The notes under the pieces are model-generated. The model was given only the letters and a program-made list of their open reading frames with translations, ran no database searches and was not told where the DNA came from. 64,000 bases of DNA from Cyclaneusma minus (Eukaryota > Ascomycota > Leotiomycetes > Marthamycetales > Marthamycetaceae): NCBI GenBank assembly GCA_037179335.1, contig JAKZHN010000005.1, positions 806,001-870,000 of the forward strand, given 5' to 3'. Each line of letters opens with the position of its first letter. Position 1 is the first letter of the stretch. Both the position numbers and the translations under genes were made by a program. This document shows, piece by piece, positions 51,093 to 62,500 of the stretch.

Positions 51093-51250
51093 TTCTACTT
51101 CCTGCCCCTGGAAGCATGACCGATAAAGTGGCGGTAGACGACAATAACCACAACCTCCGACAGTAGAAATGAGTAAGATCAACAGTCTGCTCGATTGAAC
51201 AAATGATTGCAAGTCAAGAAATACAGCCTGCATCGAGACATAGCAATTCA

Positions 51251-51761
51251 CGAGTCCAAAGGACATGATTCAGCGGTCCTAACTACACTTCGCCATTGTC
51301 TTAACCGACACTGTGCCATTCTCAGACTAGTGATCTTATAACCATTAGGGTACCTAGGTACGGTAGGCAGTTCGGCCTTCACCCCTCGCTCAGTCCACGC
51401 CAGCGCTCTTTTCTTCCACTTCTACAAAAGTGCACGCTATGCCAGATACTCCGAAGCTCTACAAAAGAGCTGTATGCTCACGGGAGCTACCGCAAATGCC
51501 CAACCCCTGACTCCTTCCAAGCCGAAGTGCAATGGGAAAGATCGAACAAGACTCGAATTGGCCTTGTGAAACCGCCATGCTAGTCCGTAGAAACGAAGGA
51601 ACGCGCCCGTTGCCCAGTACCATATACGTATTACTCCCATATTTGTTTCGTTATCGTATGCTCGTACAAACTCAGAACGCTCACGGACACCAAGCTAAGC
51701 CAAACAATGCTGGCCACTCCATACAGCTCACATCATGTATAATGCTGTCGTGCTACCCGTA
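51251..51761. other. Interval between the promoter array and the phytochrome gene
   Basis: Nothing recognisable beyond the probable 3' untranslated region of the minus-strand phytochrome gene. Open frames here are short and without motifs. Confidence 0.5.
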
Positions 51762-54700
51762 TCACGCATCCGGCTGGTTGCTGACGTCAACAATGGGCCT
51801 TTCTTCGATGTCAGGCCCACATAGCGCAGCCGCCGCCTCATTCAAGGAATGCAGAGTTCCAGTCGCGTCGGCCAGTGTTTGGGAGCCTGCATTGGTCGGT
51901 GTGGGTGAGCCTGGATCCTCCGGGCTGAAACCATCCCGGTCTGGTTGGGGAGCCTCGGGTCCTGTTGGAGGAGGGTTCTGGACAGGTGTATCCTCGGAAG
52001 GCTTAGTATCGGCCTGGAAAACGTCGGGCTGTCTTTCGTGAAACCACCCTCCAGCCTCCCAATGGCCAGGCTTGTAAAGACATTCCTTCCGGGTCGAGTC
52101 TTCAACAATACCGGCTAGAAGAACGTTCAGCCTTTTGAAATCGATGGGTTTCATTATCCAACCATCGAAACCAGCGTTAATGTAATTGTTGCGTTCGCGC
52201 TCGACCAGGGACGCCGATACGGCGAATATAGGAACTCGGCCATGGCAGCTAGCACGAGGTGACAGGCTGCTTTGAGGATGCGATTTCTCGTAGGATCGAA
52301 TCATCTTGGTCGAGGTCAATCCATCAGCAATAGGCATCTAGATTAGACCAGTTAGTGTCACTGCAACATCAGATGTTCCACATTATAGAAAACATACCTG
52401 CATGTCCATCAACACCACGTCAAAAAATGCTGGCTTGTCCCCGTAGGCGCTGGCACATTCTTCGCCGTTGATAGTGGGGAAAACATAGTGACCAAGCCTC
52501 TCGAGCCGCCTTGTTATGATTTTAGAATTAACAGGGTCATCCTCGGCGATCAAGACTTGCAAATGCTCCGCGTTCTGGATTCGAGGGCTGGATGGGGACT
52601 TCTCCACCGTTTCCGCTGGTACATCAATAGCAGCTCGCGGCTCATTGAAAGTTGAACTGCGGCTTGGTGACGACTCCTCAAACTCATCCGGCATTCGAAC
52701 CGCCTTGAGCTGGGTCTTGGAATCCTGAATAATAACCTGTCCCGGCATACCGTCGATGGACGAACGAATATGTTGCGGCGCGACCCCAGTAAAGGACTTC
52801 GATTGAGCTGGTCTTTCTGCAGTAGCTTTTGTATTTCGTAAATCCGGAACACTGGTTAGACTATGCACACTTTTCCTGTGACCGCCGCCCGAAGTGATAC
52901 TCGCAGCAGAATTAGCACGTGCTGTTTTCAACTCTTCCGATTCGGGCAGCCCAACAGAGAGAGGCTCGGAGATGGCATCAATAAGTCGATCAGCTTCGCT
53001 CTTGACGCTCCCTTTGCTGGATGAACTCCGGATGCTTTTGATACTGTTCGCTTCCTCGATGCTTGAACAACGACGCTCGAGGTATTCTGTAGAGGCCCCG
53101 TTTATCATCATTCGCTCTCCTTCACTTTCGACAGGGGGCGGCGAAGACGGTGTGGTGGCAGCAGGCAGTGAGAGAGCCTTTACTGAATGAGGCCCATCGC
53201 CCTCACCGTCTTCAATCTCAAAGGGGAGTTGGATGACAAAACGTGATCCCTTGCCCACCTCAGACTTGAGACGCATCTGTCCATGCATATTACCAACGAT
53301 CCGACCAACAACAGCAAGGCCAAGGCCCAGAACACGACGCTTCTGTGTATCCTGTCCAGATTCTGGTAAAGCATGGGTTTTCGATACTTGATCCGCCGAA
53401 AATAGTTCGTCATCCACGGTAGAGGACACTTCTTCCAGCTCTCTAAATATTGAATCCAGCTGATCATCCGACATACCACACCCTGAATCTTCCACGACGA
53501 ATTCAACAAAAGCCCGTCTGTTCTGCTGCTCCGCCAATAGCAGCTGAACTCGGACGAAGCCCTTTGTAGTGTACTGGAATGCATTTCCAAGTATATTCGT
53601 TACGGCTTGACGTATTCGTCTTGAATCACCGTGGACGTGCTGCGGGACCCCTGGATGCTCCACAAAGTCGTAATCAATGCCCTTGCGTTTGGCATCGTTT
53701 CTGAAGGAATCGACCGCATCGCGGATAGTGAGTGGAAGATCGAACGTTTCATCTTTTATCACTTGCTGGCCTTCTTCCGTTTTCGTCAGATCCAACAAGT
53801 CATTGATAACGTATATCAGGGACTTTGAAGCAGAGTGCGACTTCGCCAGATTTTCCCTGGTTTCCTGGTCCAAAGAGCCTTCCATCGCAATTTCCAGGTA
53901 GTTGATGATTGCGTTGAGAGGAGTTCTCACTTCATGTGCTGAATTCGCCAGGAGTAATTTCGTCAGCTGGCTGTTCTGTAAAGCAGCCTCTTTCTGACGC
54001 CAGACCTCAATAAACTTCCCATACACAAGACATAGGACGGCAGCGGTCTCTACTTGCTCCTCTGTCCAGTCTCTACATTTGCCAACAACTTTCTCGGACC
54101 ACATCTTGAAGCTCTTTCTGGGCTCGAGATATCCTTCCGTTCCCTCTCTATTGAACTTTTCGTATGGATTGCCTGCCCATTTGACCTCCTTAATTTGACT
54201 CTTACGAAAGAAGGCTATGAAGTCATTGCCGCCAACGGAAAGAGGGACGAGCAGCAGACCCGCAATGTGGGCGAAGCCGAGGGGATATCTCAAGTCGGGG
54301 AAATCTTCCTTGATGTCGACGCTAGTAACAACGGAAGCCATTTGACGCATTCTCAGGTACTCAAGGAGAGCAAGTGCTTCTTGTGACTGCTCAAGCTTTC
54401 CCAGAATTTTGGTCTCTCCGCGAATAGAAAGCATTCCGAAGTCGGCGTCGAATAGTTTCAGGAGTTCGTCACTGGAGGCGAGAATGCGGCCGGAAGGATT
54501 GATCTCAGTCGGAACAGTATTGATGAGTTTGCGTGCCTGGAGTCGAGACGCATATGACAGGCGTTCGATTTGGCGCGAGGCTGTATCGCCGACCAAGCGG
54601 CACATCTTTCGGATGGGAAAGGACACTCGCATCCCCCTAGCACCATACGCGTGGCAGGCAATGAGTCCCCACAACTCGCCGAAAGCGTTGATTGCAACTG

Positions 54701-56528
54701 ACATAGAAGAGCGGACAGCCATGTTGGTCAGGTACTTGATATGAATCGGAGACATCGCACGTAGGTAACTGTAAGTCAGATCCAGTGGCTTTTCAAAGTC
54801 CGCCATCGTCCTGCAGACCAACCGAGCAGTCGTCTGATCTCGATCGTAGAGCAGTCTCACTTTATTGTACTTGTACAGTTCCCTAGCTTGCTTTGGGATA
54901 TCCGAAGCAGGGAAGTTCAACCCTTTATAGAGGTCTTTTGTCGCTCTCGGATCCACAAGCTCGGTTACTACTCGACCGTTGAAGGAGGAATCGAATTGGT
55001 ATATCATAACACGGTGGAATCCAGTCAGCTCCTTCACAACTCCCACGAGAATCTTCAGAAACTTCTCCAGATTTGGAGCTGCAGCGAGCTGTTCAGTGAT
55101 CTGACTTAATATCGAAAATACCTCCATCGCAGCAGCTTCGCCTCGCCGTTTCCGCGCACTTCGCAAGACGCGTAAAGGCTTGGACTGGTTCTCCGTACTC
55201 TCGGCATACTCTTCCTCCGTAGGATTGCTGTTCAACGTATCCTCTGCTGGCTCAGGGGTCATGTCTTCTTTGGCAGATAACGGATATTCCTGGTCATCAT
55301 CCAGCTCGAATTCGAGAATGATGAGATCGGGAGCCACAGGATTTATATGCATGGCGCACCATAATTTAGTTGAGCGCTTCCTCCCGCCTCGTACAGAAAG
55401 TGTGAACACCTCGGGGCCGTTCGAGGCAGGATCCGACTCGTCATCGCGGATGAAATCTATGTGGTCCAAGAGATTGTCCGTTTGTTCTTCTGTCAGGATA
55501 TCCGTGAAGCTGGCCAACTTAAAGAGCTCCTGGGGCGTGTACCCGATGATGCGCTTTGAATTTTCACTCACGGTCCGTACAATGAGCTCGCCTTCCTCAA
55601 CTTCCTCCAGGGCGACCAACAGACCAAAGGATTGTACGGCACCTGGAATATGAATGGGTTCATCCTCACACCTCTGTAGAGTGTCCCCATCGCGGCCAGT
55701 AATTATTGCATGGCCTCCCTCAGTGGTTGTATGCTTGAATCTAGCCGTGACTATCGGCCCCGTGCCGTCCTTAGAATCCACAGTGGCAGTTCTACTGATT
55801 TCACTTGATGGTCGGCCACTTCTTTCGGTCGCGATTGAGGAAGCTGCTCTCTCGGAGGGTGCTCCGTCGGAAGATGTATCGGTAAATATCTGCATCCTAT
55901 CACCTCCGCCGAATCTTTCCGGTCCAGAAGCTTTCCTACCATGAGTATCGCTGCGCCGCCGAGAATTCGCTGAAGTTTCCTCTACCGAGTTTCCAGCTGT
56001 ATTCGTTACCCCGTCGGTGATTTGTTTGGACGTTGAATGCCCATTTTCATCTCGCTGTCTCGGCTGGTCCGCCTCAGATGCAGTCGATTGACGAGAATGG
56101 TGCCGACTAGCGAAGGTACTGCCAGCTGGGAATTCCGCTGACGTCGCACTGTTGGGGAGGCTGAAACCCGGATAACCCTCCTCTGAGGTCCTCCCGGAAG
56201 TTATCGCCGGTGTTTGAGTCGGGTCAACGGAGACAACAGAGCGTATAGGAAACACTCGATCTCCCGGAGAGGGACTAAAAGGGCCGTACTGTCTGTCTGA
56301 CGTGCTGCTTGAGGGAGTCTGGACAGGCCCCTCATAAGCGTTTTGAACATCCGTGTGGACAAGATGTGGTCTTGCTGCCGCTTTGGGCGATACCTCTTTT
56401 GTTGAATGGCGTCTTTTCTCGGTCTGAGTGTTTCGCTCATCTCTAGTGTCAACCTCTCGGGTATCAAGGGCCCCATCGACATCGGATGCTTGCTTCGAAC
56501 GCTCCTTCTTACCACCATCTGACCACAT
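51762..56528 (-). CDS. fphA: Fungal phytochrome hybrid histidine kinase (red-light photoreceptor)
   Basis: Two exons, 56528-52398 and 52337-51762, encode 1568 residues with the full fungal phytochrome layout. A disordered N-terminal extension covers 1-280. The bilin-attachment Cys is C287 in QRCEDEPIHIPGA. PAS runs about 285-410. GAF runs about 470-660 with the DIP motif (543-545) and H596 in SPIHIKYL. PHY runs about 660-845 with PRKSF (803-807). The kinase has the H-box at H865 (NSAHEVRTPLN), N-box N982, DSGCGM and GLGLAVV. The receiver starts at about 1324 with acidic ED-D at 1329-1331, phosphoacceptor D1375 and K1440. It should bind biliverdin covalently, sense red/far-red light and signal through His-Asp phosphotransfer. 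The start is bounded by an in-frame TAG four codons upstream. It is longer than Aspergillus FphA, mainly at the N-terminus and in the kinase-receiver linker. Confidence 0.96.
52338..52397 (-). other. 60-bp intron of the phytochrome gene
   Basis: Phase-0 intron with donor GTATGT, branch CACTAAC and acceptor CTAG. It falls directly after the receiver phosphoacceptor motif LMDMQ and before MPIADG. Without splicing the protein would end four residues later and lose the second half of the receiver domain. Confidence 0.93.
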
Positions 56529-59500
56529 TATGACCTACCCGCGCAATCGTGGCCTTATGGATGTGCCAAGTCTCGATGTGGCATGTAGACCCAGATTGAG
56601 CAATGAGTGGGCGGAAGGGCAACTGGGAGTGCGCATGCGCCAGTCGGTGAACTGAGTAGGCTGGCAATACCGAGTTGGTTCGCGAGGTCCTTGGGAGAGA
56701 AGTGGTGGGAAGAATTGAGCGCGGATGGAGAAGTTGCGAAGACAACAGAGATTGGATGGACGTGGCAACGTCACGACAAAGGAGCGGAAACGGTCGAGGC
56801 CGTAAAGCACGGAGGAGGGACTCGGAGATCGGAGAGGAGAGATTCGACTTAGGTCTGCGGATAGAAGGAAAACAGTGTTGGGTTGGAAGGACGGTCGTCG
56901 TGGTTGCCGATACTGGAGATGGCCAGATGGACTGGCGTCTGGTGGAGTGGTGGAGTGGCGAAAAGGACCTAGAACTGGGGGCGCCCTGTCACAGGAAGGT
57001 TTGGTCCGGACAAGCTTTCCACGCAAAACGCAAGAATAGTTTACAGGCTACACAGGGACCCCAGACGGCCGGGCCTGATTCTTCGGTTGTCTCTCACAGG
57101 ATGTCCCGGCTCAGATGCTGGACCGCACCGAGTAGCTGGAGCAAGACGGGCTCAGTGCGGCAGCAGGCTCAAGGACGGGCCCGTCGTTGCGGCACAAAGG
57201 ACGTGGAATTGAGGAACAGACACCGCTCGATCGGGACTGGGGACAGCTGGAATGCGACAAAAAGCAGGCAGTGTGGCGCTGCCAAGCATGCATTCTTCCC
57301 ACATAGCAGGAGGGAAGTCCGATCGGAGATGGCGAGGTCGAAGATTTTCGCAGACCACTCATCAAATTGCCCATCGCTGAGAACATCAGGAATCTTAAAG
57401 TCGGTTTGGCTATGGCCTTCAATTCTGGGGCCCTGCGTAGCCGCTGCGGGGTTGGCAGTTGCATGCTCGGCCAGGCCCTAGCGGTGGATCATACTCCTTA
57501 CACGCGATCATTATTCACCTCCACACGACAAAGTCCAGCACAACAAAGCACCTGATCCGGGCCTGAGAAGCGCTGGAGCCCTGAGCGCGCGGCATCTGTG
57601 AGCAGGCGGGAGCATCGCGATCTGCAGAAAAAGCCACCTCTGGCAGAAAAGCCATGAGCAGGAATGCATCATCATCCCGGCAGGGCGGCTGCATACCTTA
57701 CCGCATTACTCGCCACTACTAGCAGAACCGGCGGGAGGCTCCCGAACACGAGTCCTTCAGGAGCTGTTCCCGTTACCCAGCTTCGAAATCATTCACCTTC
57801 GCTCCTAGTAAACCTGGTCTGGGATACCAGCTTGGCTCCAATCCCTTGGCTCATCCTACAATAGAGCTAGTGAGCTTTTTATGGACAAAGTGAAGAACAC
57901 TGGCAAGCACGGGAGTAATCACGGGAATCATCACGGTAGACATCACGAACACTTAACACAGGGCTTTTCGGACTTTGGCTGAGCGTCATAAGGGACCTGT
58001 TCAGTGACTGGATGCTTGTACAGAGGGTCATGGACTTGATCGCAAGCTACTAGCACCTCGGCATTATAAACCTAGATGCAACGGAAACTATCAACTATAA
58101 GGAAAGCTTACCTAGATCAGACCGTGCCGGCGACGAAAGCTGGCATGGACAAGGGGGACGGAAGTACAGTGAGTTTGGTTTCAACACCGCCGAGCAGGGC
58201 TGGAAGACCTGGATCAAATACCTCCATCAGTCAACGAATGAATCAAAGTAGTTGGACGGACCTTGGACGATCTGCTCCAGTGATACATACCTACAAGACA
58301 ACTTCTCCTGAGCCATGCTATCCGAAAATTGTTGAGTTCTCAATCCAGTCAAAAATATTATGACTCTGATGTCTTTTCTCCAAGACTACTTGGGAAGATA
58401 TTTGTGGTGTTTAAGCCCAGGATTTCTCGCTCTCTTTTCGCAAGTACTTTTGGATGCTGGAATGAATGTGATGAGAGGGTGAAGACGAAAGCTTCCCAGG
58501 CAGTGGAATCCTGATGTACAGCTCTTGAAAGGGCACAATGGGTCTTTAAGGTCCCAGGAGATGTGGCCACCCGTGGGCTGCCTGCAGAAGCCACAGACAT
58601 GTTTCGGACGCTGTGACTCCGCGACTTCGTGAGATGAGCGAGGTCCTGGGGTACATGCATTAAGCTCAGGGGTGAAAGCTAAAAAGCAAGCTCGGTAGTT
58701 CTTATGAGCACTACCACCTTAAATCTTTCTTCTACTCATTCAGTCTCTGAACATCAAATAAACTGCTTAGTTGATTAAAAATGATGCTCCTACCAAGCCT
58801 TCAGGAGCATAGGGTATCCAAGCTTTGAAGGTCAGGGGTCAGTGAAGCTGTCTATGTTCACCTGGCTGCTGATCATACGTGTAGCGGGTACAAACCATGC
58901 TAAGATGGGACGATCTTGGGCCACTTTGGATTCCGGCAAACTGGTGCATTTTGTGCAGCATGAAAAACGATTTGTGGGAGGGCAATGAAGCCAGACAATC
59001 AAGAAAGATGAGACGGCTGTGTCCAGAAAGGAAAAGGGGCACTCACGCATCAAATTATCGCAGCTGCTTATCGGCGGCTGGCCTAGCCTTTTTCCGCTCC
59101 GAAGTAAAATGAGCGGGCGCACGGACCAATGCGTACCCCCAAAATCCAAACCAGACTGTCCACATCGGCCGCCAAATAATCTTCAGCGGAGTCGCGTCGT
59201 CCTGCAAGACATTGTTACAGTATCCAGCAAAAGCAAGCTTGCTGGCGGTGAAGAAACATCAGATCCAGCATCTGCAGAGCCACGCACACGTTGTAAGTTT
59301 GTCCCCCTGCACACTTTCCTGTCCTTGAGCTCCCAACGCCTGCTCGTGCGAATCGGAGAGAAGACGCCCGCATCATCGGCCACTTGGCGCACTGCGACGT
59401 GTCACCGCTGGGGCCCTGTGGAGCAAAATAGATCTGAAGGCTTTGCTGCTGTTCTACATAGTTGAGAGAGAGCTTCTTGCTTTCCTGCTCCACTAGAAGA

Positions 59501-59586
59501 GCAATTGGCTTTTGCCAACTTTGAGTCCTGGAGCTGACCCTTTTCTGTGCCATTGTAGCCTTCCAACCCAAACTTACTTGCTCATC
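56529..59586. other. Intergenic region between phytochrome and coiled-coil genes
   Basis: Divergent intergenic space of about 3 kb that should hold the promoters of both flanking genes. No conserved domain was seen. A 268-codon plus frame (56675-57481) lies over the expected phytochrome promoter and leader and looks non-coding. I could not pick out light-response or other operators with confidence. Confidence 0.5.
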
Positions 59587-62500
59587 ATGGCTGAAGTCAA
59601 GACCCCTGAGCCTGTTGCTCCAGAGGGTGCTTCGGCAGATATCCTTTCTGGCGAGGAAACCACCGGCCTAGCTTCTTCGGAGATGGAACCTGAAGCCGAG
59701 ACGGAAACCGAGAAGGAGAGCGAGAAGGAGAGCGAGAAGGAAAGCGAGAAGGAAGCTGAGAAGAAGCCTGTCAATGGCACCGCCAATGGTACCAATGGCA
59801 CGGCCAAGAAAGAGACTGCTGCTCCCAAGAAGCCAACAACTACGGTTCGTCGGCCAGTCACTTCAAGCACTTCGTCCTCGACCGCCAAACCAACTGCTTC
59901 TTCATCGACTCGCACAACTGGTACTGGTCTGAGCAAGCCGCCAGTCCGAGGCACCGTGACTTCTACGGCCAAGAAGCCAGCAAGCAGTGCCACGGGCCCC
60001 ACGTCGTCGAGCTCCGCACATCGACCTTCATCTTCAATCAGTTCCGCAGATGAGAAGAAGAAGCCCATGAGCGCCTCAACCACGCGGAGGCCTTCGTTGG
60101 CGCCCTCTGCGTCTACCAACTCTCCCGCAAAGCCTACTTCTACAGCTGAGAAGCGCAACCCTTTGGCTGCTTCGACAAGCTCCGCGAGGACCGCTACTAA
60201 GCCTGCGACCTCGACTGCAACTGCAAGGGGCTCTACTTCGACCGTGCCACCTCGTGCATCTTCAACGGCTGTCAAGCCAGCTGTAGGACGAGCTGTTGAA
60301 GCTAGCAAGAGACTGTCTAGCGTTTCCGGAGCTTCCACAACTTCGAGAACCACCACTCCCGCGACCCACCGGGCTAGCGTTTCCGTCTCACAATCGTCAT
60401 CCAAGGAAACCGAAGAGCTCAGAGCGAAGCTGCAGGAGAGCGAAAGCCAGGTTGAGCAACTGAGGGCCGAGATCGCTTCTTCGCAAGAGAAGCTGCTTGA
60501 ACTGAGCTCGAAAATGGAGCAAGAGGCCCAGAACGTGACAGAAGCCGAGGAGAACATCCGGACACAACACAAAGAGATTGTCGACAAGGCACAATCCATC
60601 CACGAAGCTGAAATCGAGGCTTTGAAGGCCAAATTGCTTGAAGCCGAAGACGCCCAGAATGCGGCTTCGGACAACGTTGCTGACGAACTTACGGACCTCT
60701 TGGAGAAGCAGAAGGCTGAACATGCGAAGGAATTGGAAGCTCTGAAAGCTGAGCTTGCAAGTGCCGAGGAGAGCCGTGCCGCTGCTTTGGAAAAGGCTTC
60801 TTCGAAAGAGGCTGAAATCTCTGCTGAACTTGAAGCTGCCAAGGCGGAGTTGGCTAGTGCTAGAGAAAACCATGCCTCTACATCAAGTGCCATCGAGGCT
60901 AAGAATGAAGAGATCAACGATTTGAAGTCTCGGCTGGAGAAGGATGCAGCCGATCTGAAGAGCTTGACGGATTCTTTCTACGCCTTGCAAACCGAACAGG
61001 AGAGCAAAGCTCAGGAGATCGAAAGCAAATTGGCTGCACAAGCCGAGGAGCATGGCAGAACGCTGGAAGAAGCGAAGAACGCTTTGTCCGAAGAGCACGA
61101 GACTGCTATTGCTGCACTGCAGGCGGCGCATTCGGAAGCTCTTGAGAAGAACGGATCGTCGGAGAAGCAGATTAGTGAGCTTACGGCTCAACATGAGGCT
61201 GCTGCTAATGCTCTCAAGGAACAAATCGAGAAGCTAACGGCGTCTCATGCTGAACTCGAAGCTTCCTACGCGCAGAGATCCGAAGCTCAGGAGCAGGAGT
61301 TGAAGGCCACTATTGCCAAACTCGAGGCGGAGCTTTCGAGCCATCAGGCCAGTAGCAGCAGCGAGAAGGAGGCACTGGCTAGCTCCAACGCTCTCGTGGC
61401 AGAGCTCACCACCAAGCTGAGCAATATTGATGCAGAGCTTGCTGAGGCCAAGGAACAGGCAGCTGCCGCGGCCAAAGCACACGAGGAGACCAAGGTCTTG
61501 ATTGATAACGACAAGGAACTCTCCTCCAAAGCACAAGAGGAACTCGAAGCTGCCAAGCAGGAGGTCGAATCTCTGAAGAAGATGTTGGATACCTTTGACC
61601 AGGAGAGCCAGTCCAAGGAAGACGACTACAAGAGGATTCAAGCAGAGTTATCAAACACGCTGAAGAGCCTCGAGGAGAAGACTCAGGAGATTGCAACTCT
61701 GGGCCAGAAGCATGACCAACATCTGCAAATGCTTTCCAAGGACTACCAGGAGGAGATTGACGCGTTGCAAGGAAACTCTGGTATCCGCGAGAAGTATGAG
61801 GAGTTGCAGGCCAAGCTTGAGGAGATCCTCAAGTCGCACGAGGTCCAGGCGAAGTCTTCCGCCGAGACCCTTGCGGAATTGCAGGCCAAGCATGATGAGC
61901 TTCTCAAAGCACATGAGGTTGCGGCAAACTCCTCTGCCAAAGCTCTCGCGCAGTTGCAAGCTCAGCATGAGGAGGCTGTCAAATCGCACGAGATCGCATC
62001 GAAAACCTCTGCTGAAGCTCTCGAGCAATTACAAGCCAAGCATGACGAGATTCTCAACTCGCACAACACAGCAACTAAGTCGTCGGAGGAAGCTCTTGCG
62101 CAGCTGAAGAAGGAACACGCTGAGGCTATTGAGCAGTTGAAGAATGAGCATGCTGAGACCATGGGACAACTGAGTGAGAGTCATGGCTCAGTCCAACAGG
62201 CACTCGACGCCAAGGAGAGTGCGCACCAAGAGGCTCTCGAGGCTCTCAAGGCCACCCATGCCAAGCAACTCGACGAAGCGTACGACAGAGCTATCACAGC
62301 CGGCAATGACGCTCGTGCTCATGAATTCTCCCAGCTTCAATTCTCTCACGCTGAGGCAATCGAGGCTCTCAAGAAAGAGCACGCCGCGCAGCACGAAGCT
62401 CTGCAAGCAGCATTTGCAGCCGAAGTCGAAGCCCGCCAGGCCACGGAAGCCAGAATCGAATCCGAGCTTGCGGCATCGAAGGCGGCGTTGGCCAAGGCCA

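Larger units (their letters stand above)
45281..51250. repeat. Tandem array of about 15 diverged promoter-like units
   Basis: The same pattern recurs from just after the zinc-finger gene to just before the phytochrome gene. The core, on the minus strand, is CTATAAATTGGCCCTCC, then about 10 bases, then ACCTGATCT. Cores lie at about 45285, 45897, 46586, 47171, 47733, 48330, 48630, 48937, 49247, 49565, 49883, 50182, 50440, 50747 and 51087. Spacing is about 560-690 bp for the first five intervals and about 260-340 bp for the rest. A second shared block lies between cores. On the plus strand it reads roughly GGAGACAGTAGCATCAGCTT, then CGACAGTGA, ending in GACAGCAG or GAGCAGCAGCTGG. No protein frame is conserved between copies. 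Function is unknown. Confidence 0.8.

Noticed and set aside
56675..57481. 268-codon plus-strand frame upstream of the phytochrome gene
   Set aside because: Overlaps the expected phytochrome promoter and leader, shows low-complexity Arg/Ser composition and no motif, and competes with frames on the other strand.
59512..59586. Upstream in-frame ATG extending the coiled-coil protein by 25 residues
   Set aside because: The ATG at 59587 has a much better context (CATCATGG) and the extension reads like leader sequence.
59574..60917. 447-codon minus-strand frame, Ala/Ser-rich
   Set aside because: Antisense shadow of the coiled-coil gene. The biased Glu/Ala/Lys codons on the plus strand leave the opposite strand free of stops.
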